Assembly (NCBI GenBank): GCA_001247695.2
Contig: LGRX02035190.1
Location: forward strand, 1 to 64,000
Reading direction: 5' to 3'
Length of the DNA stretch: 64,000 nt
Source of the DNA: Cymbomonas tetramitiformis
Lineage: Eukaryota; Chlorophyta; Pyramimonadophyceae; Pyramimonadales; Pyramimonadaceae
In this document: one piece after another, positions 19,601-29,611 of the stretch
Layout: every line of letters starts with the position of its first letter
Position numbering within the stretch: the stretch's first letter is position 1
Program-made: the position numbers and the translations under genes
The notes under the pieces: model-generated
What the model was told of the DNA's origin: nothing
The model's input: only the letters and a program-made list of their open reading frames with translations
Databases searched by the model: none

Positions 19601-20890
19601 CTATGCAGAGGAGCAAAGAGAATGGGGTGCTGTTCTATCAATCCGTCTATCCACAAAGACATCATTTTCATTTTTCAGCAACATGTATAATTCGTTCATA
19701 CCGCGCGCGTTCAGATCTTCTACTCCATTTTTCACCCGTTCAAAAAATACATCGAACATTGGATTGACTAAGCGCTTTTCAGCCTTAAGCGCCGTATAGA
19801 GACTCCTGACATCGTACACGTTCAACGATTCGACGCCTTGTGTTACGCGTTTTAGAAAGATGATAAACACCTCACAAAAGAATTTAGATTTCGATCCCAT
19901 CATTTTGTAACACTCCTTTACATCATACGCGCTCAACTCTTCCTGTCCTTGCGCCTCTCGCGTCAAAAAGATGCTTGCCACTTTTTCAAAGAGAAAAGGT
20001 TTTTCCTTGAATGCGTTGTAGAACATTCTAACATCATACGCGCTCAAATCTTCGATATCATGTTGCACGCGTAAAAGAAACGCCTCAAACAATTTTAGAA
20101 ATACCCCCTTCCTACTTTGCAGATTCGTGTAGAATACGATGACATCGTACGCACTTAAATCTTCGAGTCCTCTGATTGCGCGTTTCAAGAAAATATCAAG
20201 CATCACGCTATAAGCATCATCACTTTTTGAATTCTTAATGATTTCATAAAGGTCATTGATATTTACATATTCACAAAGTAATTCAAACGCGCTTACAATC
20301 TTCGAGTCTCTTACGACAAGATCGATGTCAACTTGACAACAAATGTAACTCCACACATCGATCCGCGAGAGTTTGTGATACTCGAAGCAAGTATGCAGAT
20401 ATGATTTGAAAGCGTTGCGCACGAATCTGTTCTTTTCAACAGTGTTCATCTGAGGTAGTTTATTTTTAAATATAAACACAACTCGTTCACCCGCGTTTCT
20501 TGCTTTATAGATTGCATCATCCATATCATTACGTTCTTTTATCCATAGATTCGCAATCTCCTTGCATGTCTTGCGCCCAAGAAAGTTGCCAATACATCGA
20601 TCGAAGTTGTCAATATATTTGTTAGAAGATTTGATCGCAGCAAACGTGTTTAACATAAAATCATATCTGTAAGTAGCGTGATTGGAAAAGCGATAATTAT
20701 GCTTTAACAACATGAGGTGTTTATCTTTTTTATTGTGCTTATTGAACTTATACAATGAACGCGACATTTCGCTTTTTAGTTCCAAGAGATTCAATTTTAC
20801 TTCCGCAGACGCATCGCTGTAAAGTTTGTTGTACAGTAGGAATAATAGATTTAAAATCCATTTTTTTATGTACAGCAATAAGTATCTCAT
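19601..20890 (-). CDS. repeat protein with ~39-residue helical repeats, 429 aa
   Basis: Residues ~240-425 contain five repeats of about 38-40 residues. Each has a marker (E-D/S)-L-(S/N)-A/V-YDV, followed by a tyrosine-containing helix and a hydrophobic F-x-x-hF-h-x-R helix ending V-Q/T-x-G. The fifth copy is decayed (DLNARGMNELY). The N-terminal half is basic and helical with no recognised domain. The F-box protein at 58305-59609 has a similar run of helical units (e.g. FDIAEFY, FDKFLKN), so the two may be related. I use the ATG at 20890 rather than an upstream TTG at 20917; a TATA box (TATATATAAAT on this strand, about 20932-20922) lies ~35 bp upstream. It is probably a protein-interaction scaffold. 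Confidence 0.6.
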   Translation of the reverse strand: MRYLLLYIKKWILNLLFLLYNKLYSDASAEVKLNLLELKSEMSRSLYKFNKHNKKDKHLMLLKHNYRFSNHATYRYDFMLNTFAAIKSSNKYIDNFDRCIGNFLGRKTCKEIANLWIKERNDMDDAIYKARNAGERVVFIFKNKLPQMNTVEKNRFVRNAFKSYLHTCFEYHKLSRIDVWSYICCQVDIDLVVRDSKIVSAFELLCEYVNINDLYEIIKNSKSDDAYSVMLDIFLKRAIRGLEDLSAYDVIVFYTNLQSRKGVFLKLFEAFLLRVQHDIEDLSAYDVRMFYNAFKEKPFLFEKVASIFLTREAQGQEELSAYDVKECYKMMGSKSKFFCEVFIIFLKRVTQGVESLNVYDVRSLYTALKAEKRLVNPMFDVFFERVKNGVEDLNARGMNELYMLLKNENDVFVDRRIDRTAPHSLCSSA

Positions 20891-21208
20891 GTTAAGATCA
20901 AACGGAACTTTGCGCAATATTTATATATATACAATCGTGTGTACGAGTGTAGAAAAGCGTGCAGCAAGATCGTCATGCGATACACAACGTGATCTACAAG
21001 TCCTATTTGAGTATACAGCATGCCCTTTATTGTTGTATACATTCACGGTTGAAAAAACGAAAAAGGGTATGTATCTATAATGTAACATAGCAATATCGAT
21101 GCTTCGACATGGCGTTTCACAAAACAAAAATATATCAATGCTACAATTTCAAAATCGGTGAATAGTTTAGCAAAAATACACTCATCGCTTAATACAACTT
21201 AATCATTT

Positions 21209-21799
21209 TTATTGAGTGAGGTCAAAACGAGTTGCTTCGATATATTCATAAAACGAAAAAATACATGCGCGCACCACATGATGTTCCCCATCAATAGCAG
21301 CGATGCTACCATCTTCCACAATATCATGAAGGGAACTCCGTGTATTGGGGAACGGTCTGCCAAAAGGTGCAGATTTGTATTCAGCTTCTTGTAGCAAAAT
21401 ATGCGCGCAAGAGAGTAATAACCCAGCACACTCATCAATATTGTAATCATCAGAAATATGCCACAGACACATATCGTCAATACACGTTGTCACATTTGAC
21501 GTATCCGAATCCCTACATTCCTTTTCGCACACGTTCATGTAGGCTCCAATCATATACGACAATTTTTTGGTCATTTTCTTATACCGTGCGTTGCTGTACA
21601 TCGATATCGGTTGCGTGTAAGGATCGGTAATATCAGTAAGACGTAGACCAACGCTCACTGCGATAAGTTCATCAGTAAGCTGTCCATTAGTAGGATCTAA
21701 TAATTTTTGTGTAAATTTGGGAGTAACACATCTTTGTACTCTTCGACGAGTTGCGTTGTCCAACCAAGCATGACGAGTGCTGCACCTTATGGTTGGCAT
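21209..21799 (-). CDS. unknown protein, 196 aa
   Basis: I do not recognise it. It starts at a clear ATG. The N-terminus is basic (around RRRVQRC), the rest acidic with several scattered cysteines (KECRDSD, TTCIDDMC, DECAGLLLSCAH), and there is no signal peptide or membrane segment. It lies between the repeat-protein gene and the intron-bearing TLC gene, divergent from the latter. The antisense and alternative-frame ORFs over it are shadows. Confidence 0.45.
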   Translation of the reverse strand: MPTIRCSTRHAWLDNATRRRVQRCVTPKFTQKLLDPTNGQLTDELIAVSVGLRLTDITDPYTQPISMYSNARYKKMTKKLSYMIGAYMNVCEKECRDSDTSNVTTCIDDMCLWHISDDYNIDECAGLLLSCAHILLQEAEYKSAPFGRPFPNTRSSLHDIVEDGSIAAIDGEHHVVRACIFSFYEYIEATRFDLTQ

Positions 21800-22199
21800 G
21801 TTCGTATTGTTTGTTCGATACAGAGCTTTCCTGAAATGCTTTTAAAAGAATGATATGTCCCCTTCAGGTTTTTGCGGTGAAAGTATACAGCAACGGTCCA
21901 TTTCAGATGACATGCAAAGTAGCATAAGGAATCATCCGATCATACGCACAAAGCGTGATGTTTCATATCATCCGAATGTAAATTTAGTACCGATCACAAA
22001 ACCCATCTATGTGAGCGGTGCACGCACACACATACACATTTATATATATACATGCGTACATACACTGATACATCGACTTTTGTATAAATTTGTGTGTGTG
22101 CGTGCACGTACATCGATTTGATATATACGTTCCAATCACAACAAAACAAGGTTATCGAACATACATGTCTTTACGCAAATAAGACACAAAGAAACAACC
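21800..22199. other. divergent intergenic region with AC/GT-rich microsatellite
   Basis: Holds the 5' flanks of the genes at 21799 (minus) and 22200 (plus). A stretch at about 22020-22110 alternates CA and TG repeats around TATATATA. No gene is supported. Confidence 0.45.
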
Positions 22200-23469
22200 A
22201 TGACTATACCTACATTATTAACAGCGCTTTTTTTTACAGGTGACCAAAAAGCTATGATAGCTGTTTTCTGACAGCTTATTTACTTTTATGACATTATATA
22301 TAAGTAGTTTTTTGCTATTTTCAGGAAACTTTTTTGGGGCATACTGGATATTTTTTTCTTTTGTGTATTATATTACGCACTTTGAACGTCCAAGAAAACG
22401 TCGTGATGAAGATAATATATTGAAAGAGTTGACACCGCCACCATTCCAAATTGTGGTTGCAAATCGAGTATGCGCAGTCATTCATGCATGTATAAACGTT
22501 TCAAGTTGCATATTTGTTTTTAATAACAAAATGCCAGAAATGTACTCAAGCTCGCGATGGTTTCTACCTTTAGATTATTTACAGGTTTTGCTTCGTGCAC
22601 GTTCCTTATCACGCATGTGTTCTATATCGTTAAATATTTCTACTTATGCTACTTTTATTTATAATCATTGCAGGAGAGCGATCCAGCGTATCATTGGTTA
22701 CTACCAATTCTGATAGCTTACGTAATAGCAGACACAACATATCTGGTGTTATTCGAAAGAGAGATGTTGTTTGTATACCACCACATTGCGGTGATTATTG
22801 GGGTGGTTCCATTATATTTATGTAAATATGGCTGGATGATAGCAGTTATCGCAACCATATTGGCGGAAACCTCTAACCCCTTACAAACTGTCCAACAATT
22901 TGCCCATGATTACGAGCTGGAATCAACAAACAAGGTAAGTTGTACAAATCTTTCCAATATTTCGAGTAAAAGAGATTCATACGACCATACGCTTTTTGCA
23001 GGTATTACGTGTACCTTTTCTGATAACATACGGTTTACTTCGTGGAATAGCAATACCCATTTTTATGGCCGACTTATTCATTTTCATTTTTTTGGAAACG
23101 CACAACGATGATTTAAGTACTACGCGTTCATTGAATACCATGAAAATATCTTGGATAATTTTTTTATTTGGCTCATTAGTTTCTATTTTTTGGCTGAAAC
23201 AATCTGTTGATAACTTTTGGAAGCACAAAAAGGAATCATCCAATACGAAAACTATCAAAGAAGTGAACGACGAGCATTATACACGCGACAAAAATGAAAA
23301 CAAAAGTATGAATTCCGATTGCAATATCTCGCAGAATACATCCACCAAAAAAGAGTTGCTACTACTGCAAACGCTTCCTGTAGATCATGAAAATGACGAT
23401 TCTGAAAGTTTTCGATCATGTCAAAGCGCAACTTCGCTTACAAATGAAATAGTCTTGTTCAATCAATAA
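22200..23469 (+). CDS. TLC-domain membrane protein, four exons, 342 aa
   Basis: Exons are 22200-22239, 22325-22584, 22674-22934 and 23002-23469; introns of 85, 89 and 67 nt all begin GT and end AG, and the joined frame stays open (1029 nt). The upstream exon supplies the ATG and an N-terminal hydrophobic segment; without splicing the frame stops repeatedly. About six to seven membrane helices are visible. The TLC (TRAM-LAG1-CLN8) signature lies in exon 3: a YVIADTTYL segment, a VYHHIAV motif like the family's conserved H-H, then ETSNPLQ. TLC proteins act in ceramide synthesis or membrane lipid regulation in the ER; the catalytic class cannot be told here. The tail after ~260 is hydrophilic and Ser/Asp-rich. 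It is followed by a second TLC gene. Confidence 0.8.
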
Positions 23470-23669
23470 TTTCATGTGAGACATACTGAAACGTTTCAAC
23501 GATATTTTTGCTAAGACTCAATCAACGCATCGTAAATAGGACATGATATTTTTTCTGCATTTTCGTATTCATACTCGATCTAAATAATCTTGTATATGTA
23601 TAAATATGTTTTTATGGAAAAAACGTACTCATCTTGTAGCGTCAAATATAGGTCTATATACGGATCGCT

Positions 23670-24467
23670 ATGAGTACAAACATCACTCTGCAAGGTGGCG
23701 TAGACGCTATCGTGACGCTGGTAGAAAGCGAAAATCTTAGATCATGCTTGTTTTACCTTTTAGTCTATGCCTGTTTTGTTTGTATGACTGTAAACATATT
23801 CCACTTTCATATGAACGACATGTTGAATTATCAAAAATTATGTCTTACGGTATATTATATTGTCAGCTTCATTCCCGTTTTACAAATTTCATTTTATGGA
23901 GTTACTTCTAGTCACATTTTATTCAAAACCGCAACACCAGAATATCGTATGTTTGAAGAAATACCGGAAGCTTTAATTATATGTGAATTACAAATTGCTT
24001 ATCAGTTATACTGTCTAGCTGGTGCATTCATCATTGGCAAGCCCTTAAAGACGACCCAGATGATTCTACATCACATATGCGCAGGTCTTTGCGGTATTTT
24101 CAGCTTTTTACCATTCATACAATATTACTCTATATTTTTTGGTGGATTTACGGAGATCACCAATATTCCATTGTTATGTATCGATATTTTCGCGTGTAAC
24201 GAGTTAAAATCTAAGTACGCTTCAACTTACAGGACAGCTCGTATCTTATTTGCAAGCTCATTCTTCTTAGTACGTGTGGTACTATGGCTATACTTTGCTT
24301 TTTTGCTCTGTAGTGACACGTATTATTTGCAAAATCGAATACCGCTTATAGGCCAATATTTTGTATATACCGTATCCGTTATGCTTACCGGTTTGCAAAT
24401 GATATGGGGACGTCTACTCATTCGTAATATTGTACGTAATATCGCAGCAAAAGAACATCGTGCTTAA
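23670..24467 (+). CDS. TLC-domain membrane protein, single exon, 265 aa
   Basis: A second TLC-like protein, 200 bp after the first. About seven hydrophobic helices are seen. The signature is a LHHICAG motif (~residue 131) followed by a helix and GGFTEITNIPLL, which matches the family's H-H and E-x-(S/T)-x-P elements. It has no introns, unlike its neighbour, so the two are either ancient paralogs or separate acquisitions. The start ATG is the first in frame. It is convergent with the gene at 24594. A role in membrane lipid metabolism is a family-level inference. Confidence 0.75.
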   Translation: MSTNITLQGGVDAIVTLVESENLRSCLFYLLVYACFVCMTVNIFHFHMNDMLNYQKLCLTVYYIVSFIPVLQISFYGVTSSHILFKTATPEYRMFEEIPEALIICELQIAYQLYCLAGAFIIGKPLKTTQMILHHICAGLCGIFSFLPFIQYYSIFFGGFTEITNIPLLCIDIFACNELKSKYASTYRTARILFASSFFLVRVVLWLYFAFLLCSDTYYLQNRIPLIGQYFVYTVSVMLTGLQMIWGRLLIRNIVRNIAAKEHRA

Positions 24468-24593
24468 TTCGAATAATAGGACACACTACAGGATTGTTTC
24501 ATTAGTTGTCCCGATAGTTCGGAGCAGATAGCGTCGATGCAAAGTATAACACTATACACGCATATAGTACTTAACTTTCTAGACACGTATTTG

Positions 24594-25766
24594 TTATTTA
24601 CATTTCAGATTACTCAAGGTAGCCTTTAAGTATATATCGAGTTTGGTTGATGAAGGATTCGTGCTGTTGATCATTACGTTGCAAGCAGATATCCATCTTT
24701 TAGGGATGGCAACATTTTTTGCCGCTAACTTGTAGGCGTGCCACTGAAAAAGACATATCGAGGAGCTTGAATTAAATCTATCATACTGCCAAAGCACGTT
24801 CCACGTGAGCTTCAAGCTACCCCATTTGTCATAGAAAAAAATAGGCGGCTGCAAGGTATCCAAGGCGCGGTACATAAAATCTGTTAGCCAATATCCTCGC
24901 AAGTCCATAAATTCGTGCATGGATGTCAACAATTCTTTGTAGTGCATGTACATTTCCTGTTGCATTTCGGCGCCACAAATATTTTCATTTTTATCGAAAA
25001 TTGGAAAGTTTACCGTCTCCGTGTATTTTTTGTCCGCGGCCTGTATCTTATAACGCAGCATCAAAAGCAATTCAGGTTTGAAACGATGTGATATGGTGTT
25101 GTATACTTCGCCCCAGTTTGGGTAATCATGTATATTAAAATGTTCCAAAAGGCTGTTACAATTTAAAATGTCTGCAATGAACACGGCTAATTTATAAGCG
25201 TTTGTATGTAGAAAAGAGTTAGGAGTGTAGTCGCTCCACTCCCTAAAATATGCTAAATTGCATATATACTTCTTTGCTTGTATACAAGTAGCTTCAGACC
25301 ATATATTATTTGCGTCTTTTCCGCAATGATAGGTATGCCATCGAAATATCAACTGAGACGCGTATGTCCATCGACAATCATGTTCAAGTATGCTTATTGT
25401 AGTTTTTAGACTGCTCCAACCAGTAAACATAAACTTGGGTAACTGTACCATCTTTAATATCTCCATCTTCGACACAGCGCTGAGCTTTGCAAATTTCTGA
25501 CAAATCACTTTTTGCATTTCATTGACAAACTCCGTTTGGAGCGGATACCATTCCTGCAGGCTTTGCTCCATCAATGCGTTTGTACTCTTATCTTTTTTTA
25601 AATGTACATTATCTAAAAAAGAATTTAATTCGTACCTCTTATTTGCTCGATTGATAAGCTGCATCAACGAAAGTCTGGCATATTCTGAAACGGTACAGTA
25701 AAGAGCATCGTCGTCGGTACACATATCGCTTTTAGCTTCTAAATCTGTTATACGCAATATGTTCAT
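24594..25766 (-). CDS. unknown protein with an internal ~55-residue duplication, 390 aa
   Basis: I do not recognise the family. Two segments, ~108-166 and ~305-365, align: each has W-x-SLK, then L/D-x-R, then F-x-WH-x-Y, then a tryptophan about 13-16 residues on. Both halves are Trp/His-rich and helical. There is no signal peptide or membrane segment. It starts at an ATG at 25766 and diverges from the secreted-protein gene at 25964, sharing a ~200-bp intergenic region with TATATATATACACACAC. A nearby unknown protein (29612-31856) is also Trp/Cys-rich and helical, but I cannot show homology. Confidence 0.5.
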   Translation of the reverse strand: MNILRITDLEAKSDMCTDDDALYCTVSEYARLSLMQLINRANKRYELNSFLDNVHLKKDKSTNALMEQSLQEWYPLQTEFVNEMQKVICQKFAKLSAVSKMEILKMVQLPKFMFTGWSSLKTTISILEHDCRWTYASQLIFRWHTYHCGKDANNIWSEATCIQAKKYICNLAYFREWSDYTPNSFLHTNAYKLAVFIADILNCNSLLEHFNIHDYPNWGEVYNTISHRFKPELLLMLRYKIQAADKKYTETVNFPIFDKNENICGAEMQQEMYMHYKELLTSMHEFMDLRGYWLTDFMYRALDTLQPPIFFYDKWGSLKLTWNVLWQYDRFNSSSSICLFQWHAYKLAAKNVAIPKRWISACNVMINSTNPSSTKLDIYLKATLSNLKCK

Positions 25767-25963
25767 TCCTTTTTTATTGATACTAACATTGTCTTACATC
25801 TGTATATATATACACACACGTTCGCATAATATAAGCCACTAGTGTAATAATCTATATTCCTCTTTTTTAATTACAGCGATTATACATTTATCACTATAGG
25901 CATACACAAACGAATCTATAGGAACATAACATAGTATCCTTACGTAGATTTCATTTCATCAAT

Positions 25964-26677
25964 ATGAGGTGTCATTTCTGGATTGGCATGTCCGTAACAG
26001 TGATGATATGGAATATGGGAAACAAAGTTGTTACAGGACAACTGTCTGAAATGGAAGGTTGTGAATTTGCGTTACAGTACAACATTGTTCGAGATGTGTG
26101 GGAAGCCATGTATGAGGACCGAAATAAAGTTAGCGTAAACGGCGATGTTGGCGATACGCTTTTGAAAACAAGGACTGACCGAGTATTAGAAAGACTCATT
26201 CCCACGCGTGTCGTTGAGAAAGTATTTTCACATCCAGCAAACGTGCAAGTGCATAAAAGTGAGAACGAGTTTCTGATATCTTACGAATTTAACAAAAATG
26301 ACGAATACGTGACAAAAGATATAGATCATTTTGCATTGCGTGAAACTCTTTATAGACATGTCGTACCACCGAGCGAAAGCGTGATACGTACGGTAGCAAT
26401 AAATATTTCTGATATCTACGCGCCTATGTTGGACGTATTCGATTCCACAAACGTATGCTATATACAATCAACGTCTACAGAAATACAAGTGCTTACGTCC
26501 GACATACGCATCGATTTAATCAAAGGGACATTGAAATTTGCGGTGCTATGTTTTACAGATCAAAGCGCGTTCACTAGCACCAAGTTAGGATTTCACGAAA
26601 GGTCGTTGACACAGACAGATGTACGTACACTTTTTCGCTCGACAATTGATAACATGGACAATGTCTATACTTTCTGA
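25964..26677 (+). CDS. secreted protein, short paralog of the following Pro/Thr-rich protein (237 aa)
   Basis: The N-terminus (CHFWIGMSVTVMIW) is a hydrophobic signal-like segment. The body resembles residues 30-260 of the protein at 27006. Shared features are a Cys early after the signal, a helix with W-E/K-x-A, a segment DHFALRETLYRHVVP versus SIVLREVAYRHLL, and the motif TNVCYIQST versus QNVCYAYSI, with the following beta-like stretch ending in KLGF versus KIGF. It lacks the long Pro-rich tail. It is probably exported; function unknown. The tandem arrangement suggests duplication followed by gain (or loss) of the tail. Confidence 0.65.
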   Translation: MRCHFWIGMSVTVMIWNMGNKVVTGQLSEMEGCEFALQYNIVRDVWEAMYEDRNKVSVNGDVGDTLLKTRTDRVLERLIPTRVVEKVFSHPANVQVHKSENEFLISYEFNKNDEYVTKDIDHFALRETLYRHVVPPSESVIRTVAINISDIYAPMLDVFDSTNVCYIQSTSTEIQVLTSDIRIDLIKGTLKFAVLCFTDQSAFTSTKLGFHERSLTQTDVRTLFRSTIDNMDNVYTF

Positions 26678-27005
26678 TCGCGTTTTTTATAAGAACGATA
26701 TAAAGCATTTTTCCGTAGTTGAAAACGAATACTATCGCAACAAGAAACGTAAATACATATTTTTATTACATCGATACTTTATTTTTATACAATATCACGA
26801 CTTTCTTATATTTTATCTCAAATTATTTTTGCTTATCGTATGCGCAAATCAACTTGTACAAATCGATAATAATAAGAGCCCAACAAGACTCACTATATAT
26901 AAATAGTTATGCACTTGTTCAAACGCTGTCCTGAGGTATGCACAACATACATGTTTTTCAATCGAATTAAGTATACTATTTGGATAAACGTATAAACAAT
27001 AAATT

Positions 27006-29072
27006 ATGTATATATCTACACTTACAAACAGTTACAGATCAAATTTGCATCTGATAACGACGTTTTATTTCGTAAGCATATTTGTTACGTGCTTCACCTT
27101 AGTGAAACTCGAGAGTGATGAATGCCTACCTTCTTTTTCGGAATATCAATCTGCATATAAACCATGGAAAACAGCCTTTGAAGAAATAGCCAATCTAAAT
27201 ATTGATGTGGAAGATAAAAGCATACAAGAGCTTCGCAAGATGCAAGTAAATAATGCATTAGACACTCTTTTTCGTCCAAATAACACAAATACACTTTTTT
27301 ATAACCCGTATGTAGACGTTTCGTTTGAGAAAAAAAACAAGCATAATACGATGATTACAATGCGTTTCCCTAGTGAAAGTAAGAGCGTAAGAAAAGCCTT
27401 CCAATCGATCGTGCTTCGAGAAGTTGCGTATCGACACCTTTTGTCCGATGACCAAAGCGTATTGAACAGCGATTCAATAAGTAGAGCACTTGACGAGTCG
27501 CGTGTGTTTTCATTCTTATTGGCAGGAAAATATGCGCATACGTTGAATTTGTTTCATCCTCAAAATGTTTGTTACGCGTATTCCATTGATAATCACGATT
27601 ACTTGAGTTTGATCGCATCATCTGTAACGATCGACATTTCAGCCATGACAATGACGTTTAGCTTACAGTGTTTTGAGCACGATCTAGACAGCAATGTATA
27701 TCAAATTTTAAAAATAGGATTTACATCGTTGTCCGATGAAGTAAAAGCAAAAGCTATAGGCGTAATAGCAAAGTCTTTACCGCTTGTCGAATTACAATAC
27801 AGCTTACCTGATGGACAATGGCCGAGCAACTCCCCCACTGATTTTCCTACCGCATCTCCCACCGAAAGTCCAAGCAAATCACCCACAACAGACGCACCGA
27901 CCGCGACACCAAGTACTAGTCCTACACGCTCTCCTTTGACCGTGACGCCTACTACTCACGCCCCTTCGACTCTAACACCAAGTGCTGGTCCTACACTCTC
28001 TCCTTTCACTGTGGCGCCTACTACTCATGCCCCTTCGACTCTAACACCAAGTGCTGGTCCTACACTCTCTCCTTTCACTGTGGCGCCTACTACTCATGCC
28101 CCTTCGACTCTAACACCGAGTGCTGGTCCTACACTCTCTCCTTTCACCATGATGCCTACTACTCACACTCCTTCAACCTCGGTACCATCGCTTACTCCTA
28201 CGACATCACCTTTTACTGCATCGCCTACAAATGGTCCCACCGCAAACCCCACTATTAGCCCTACTGCAAATCCTGTCGCACCTCCACCGCCTCCACCACC
28301 ACCGCCACCCTCTCCTCCTCCTCCTTCGCCACCACCGCCNNNNNNNNNNNNNNNNNNNNNNNNNNNNNNNNNNNNNNNNNNNNNNNNNNNNNNNNNNNNN
28401 NNNNNNNNNNNNNNNNNNNNNNNNNNNNNNNNNNNNNNNNNNNNNNNNNNNNNNNNNNNNNNNNNNNNNNNNNNNNNNNNNNNNNNNNNNNNNNNNNNNN
28501 NNNNNNNNNNNNNNNNNNNNNNNNNNNNNNNNNNNNNNNNNNNNNNNNNNNNNNNNNNNNNNNNNNNNNNNNNNNNNNNNNNNNNNNNNNNNNNNNNNNN
28601 NNNNNNNNNNNNNNNNNNNNNNNNNNNNNNNNNNNNNNNNNNNNNNNNNNNNNNNNNNNNNNNNNNNNNNNNNNNNNNNNNNNNNNNNNNNNNNNNNNNN
28701 NNNNNNNNNNNNNNNNNNNNNNNNNNNNNNNNNNNNNNNNNNNNNNNNNNNNNNNNNNNNNNNNNNNNNNNNNNNNNNNNNNNNNNNNNNNNNNNNNNNN
28801 NNNNNNNNNNNNNNNNNNNNNNNNNNNNNNNNNNNNNNNNNNNNNNNNNNNNNNNNNNNNNNNNNNNNNNNNNNNNNNNNNNNNNNNNNNNNNNNNNNNN
28901 NNNNNNNNNNNNNNNNNNNNNNNNNNNNNNNNNNNNNNNNNNNNNNNNNNNNNNNNNNNNNNNNNNNNNNNCTCCTCCACCAGCGCCTCCACCACCACCA
29001 TCTCCACCACCTCCTTCACCACCACCATCTCCACCACCTCCTCCGCCTCCTCTTAAAGATGACTACGATTAA
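27006..29072 (+). CDS. secreted protein with mucin-like and extensin-like Pro-rich tails; contains an assembly gap
   Basis: Domains in order: a signal/anchor segment at ~16-37; a ~230-residue domain shared with the preceding gene (QNVCYAYSI motif); a Pro/Thr/Ser region from ~275 with (S/T)PT repeats; about four copies of a 23-residue unit (PTTHAPSTLTPSAGPTLSPF...); then Ser-(Pro)n runs interrupted by 632 Ns (28340-28971). After the gap the frame ends in more SPPPP runs and an acidic KDDYD tail. Such Thr-Pro and Ser-Pro-rich domains are heavily O-glycosylated in secreted wall or sheath proteins of algae and stramenopiles. The true length is unknown because the gap lies in the repeat and its frame cannot be checked. 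A TATA box (TATATATAAATA, ~26894-26905) lies about 100 bp upstream. Confidence 0.8.
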   Translation: MYISTLTNSYRSNLHLITTFYFVSIFVTCFTLVKLESDECLPSFSEYQSAYKPWKTAFEEIANLNIDVEDKSIQELRKMQVNNALDTLFRPNNTNTLFYNPYVDVSFEKKNKHNTMITMRFPSESKSVRKAFQSIVLREVAYRHLLSDDQSVLNSDSISRALDESRVFSFLLAGKYAHTLNLFHPQNVCYAYSIDNHDYLSLIASSVTIDISAMTMTFSLQCFEHDLDSNVYQILKIGFTSLSDEVKAKAIGVIAKSLPLVELQYSLPDGQWPSNSPTDFPTASPTESPSKSPTTDAPTATPSTSPTRSPLTVTPTTHAPSTLTPSAGPTLSPFTVAPTTHAPSTLTPSAGPTLSPFTVAPTTHAPSTLTPSAGPTLSPFTMMPTTHTPSTSVPSLTPTTSPFTASPTNGPTANPTISPTANPVAPPPPPPPPPPSPPPPSPPPXXXXXXXXXXXXXXXXXXXXXXXXXXXXXXXXXXXXXXXXXXXXXXXXXXXXXXXXXXXXXXXXXXXXXXXXXXXXXXXXXXXXXXXXXXXXXXXXXXXXXXXXXXXXXXXXXXXXXXXXXXXXXXXXXXXXXXXXXXXXXXXXXXXXXXXXXXXXXXXXXXXXXXXXXXXXXXXXXXXXXXXXXXXXXXXXXXXXXXXXXXXXXXXXXXXXPPPAPPPPPSPPPPSPPPSPPPPPPPLKDDYD
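27949..28220 (+). repeat. 69-bp tandem repeat coding a Pro/Thr-rich unit
   Basis: About four in-frame copies of a 69-bp unit (23 codons) encode the mucin-like segment. The middle copies differ at only a few bases, so the expansion is recent. Confidence 0.85.
28340..28971. other. assembly gap (632 N)
   Basis: Unknown bases flanked on both sides by CCT/CCA/CCG Pro-codon repeats, which explains why assembly failed here. The size may be only an estimate. Confidence 0.99.
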
Positions 29073-29611
29073 AATGTATCCTAGATATGTGATGGCGCCT
29101 AAATAAGAAATGCGACACAGCTTTATGTAACTTAAAAGTTTATCCACAACGTAAATTAATATTTGAGCATGTAAACAATAAGATTATTTCCAGGAACTAG
29201 ATAGTAGATATTTTATGTGTTAAATCTTATCTTTATGAACTTACGATGTTTACAATGGCTCGTATCTTTTTGAAATAACAGTCGTGCGACTCAGGAATGT
29301 CGTCTCATTCATATCTTTTATTTGATGCTCGCGGGTACTTTTTTTATTATTATATTGCTAGTTTATGCACTGCGTCATCATGCTTGGTCATTTTCTTCTT
29401 TTATTCTTTGCCTTTAACACATGTAGACATATTTTTTTAATAAACATAAAACATGTAAAGATATGTACGCAGTATACTATTTACATCCTAACTTAATCTC
29501 AAGTTTGAAACGAGCACACATCATCGTCTTAAGTCCCGAGTCAACGAATATATCAGGTCTTGCGTAAAAAATCTGAATATCGCTTCTGAATGTGATACTT
29601 TTCAAAGTCGC
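29073..29611. other. intergenic between convergent genes, no gene seen
   Basis: AT-rich sequence without an ORF or clear motif. Confidence 0.5.

Noticed and set aside
21855..22121. 88-codon plus-strand frame
   Set aside because: Covers a CA/TG microsatellite and promoter region; ends in low-complexity Thr/His/Arg.
28231..29106. Alternative-frame Leu/His-rich ORFs around the N gap on both strands
   Set aside because: Shadow frames of Pro-codon repeats, bridged by unknown bases.
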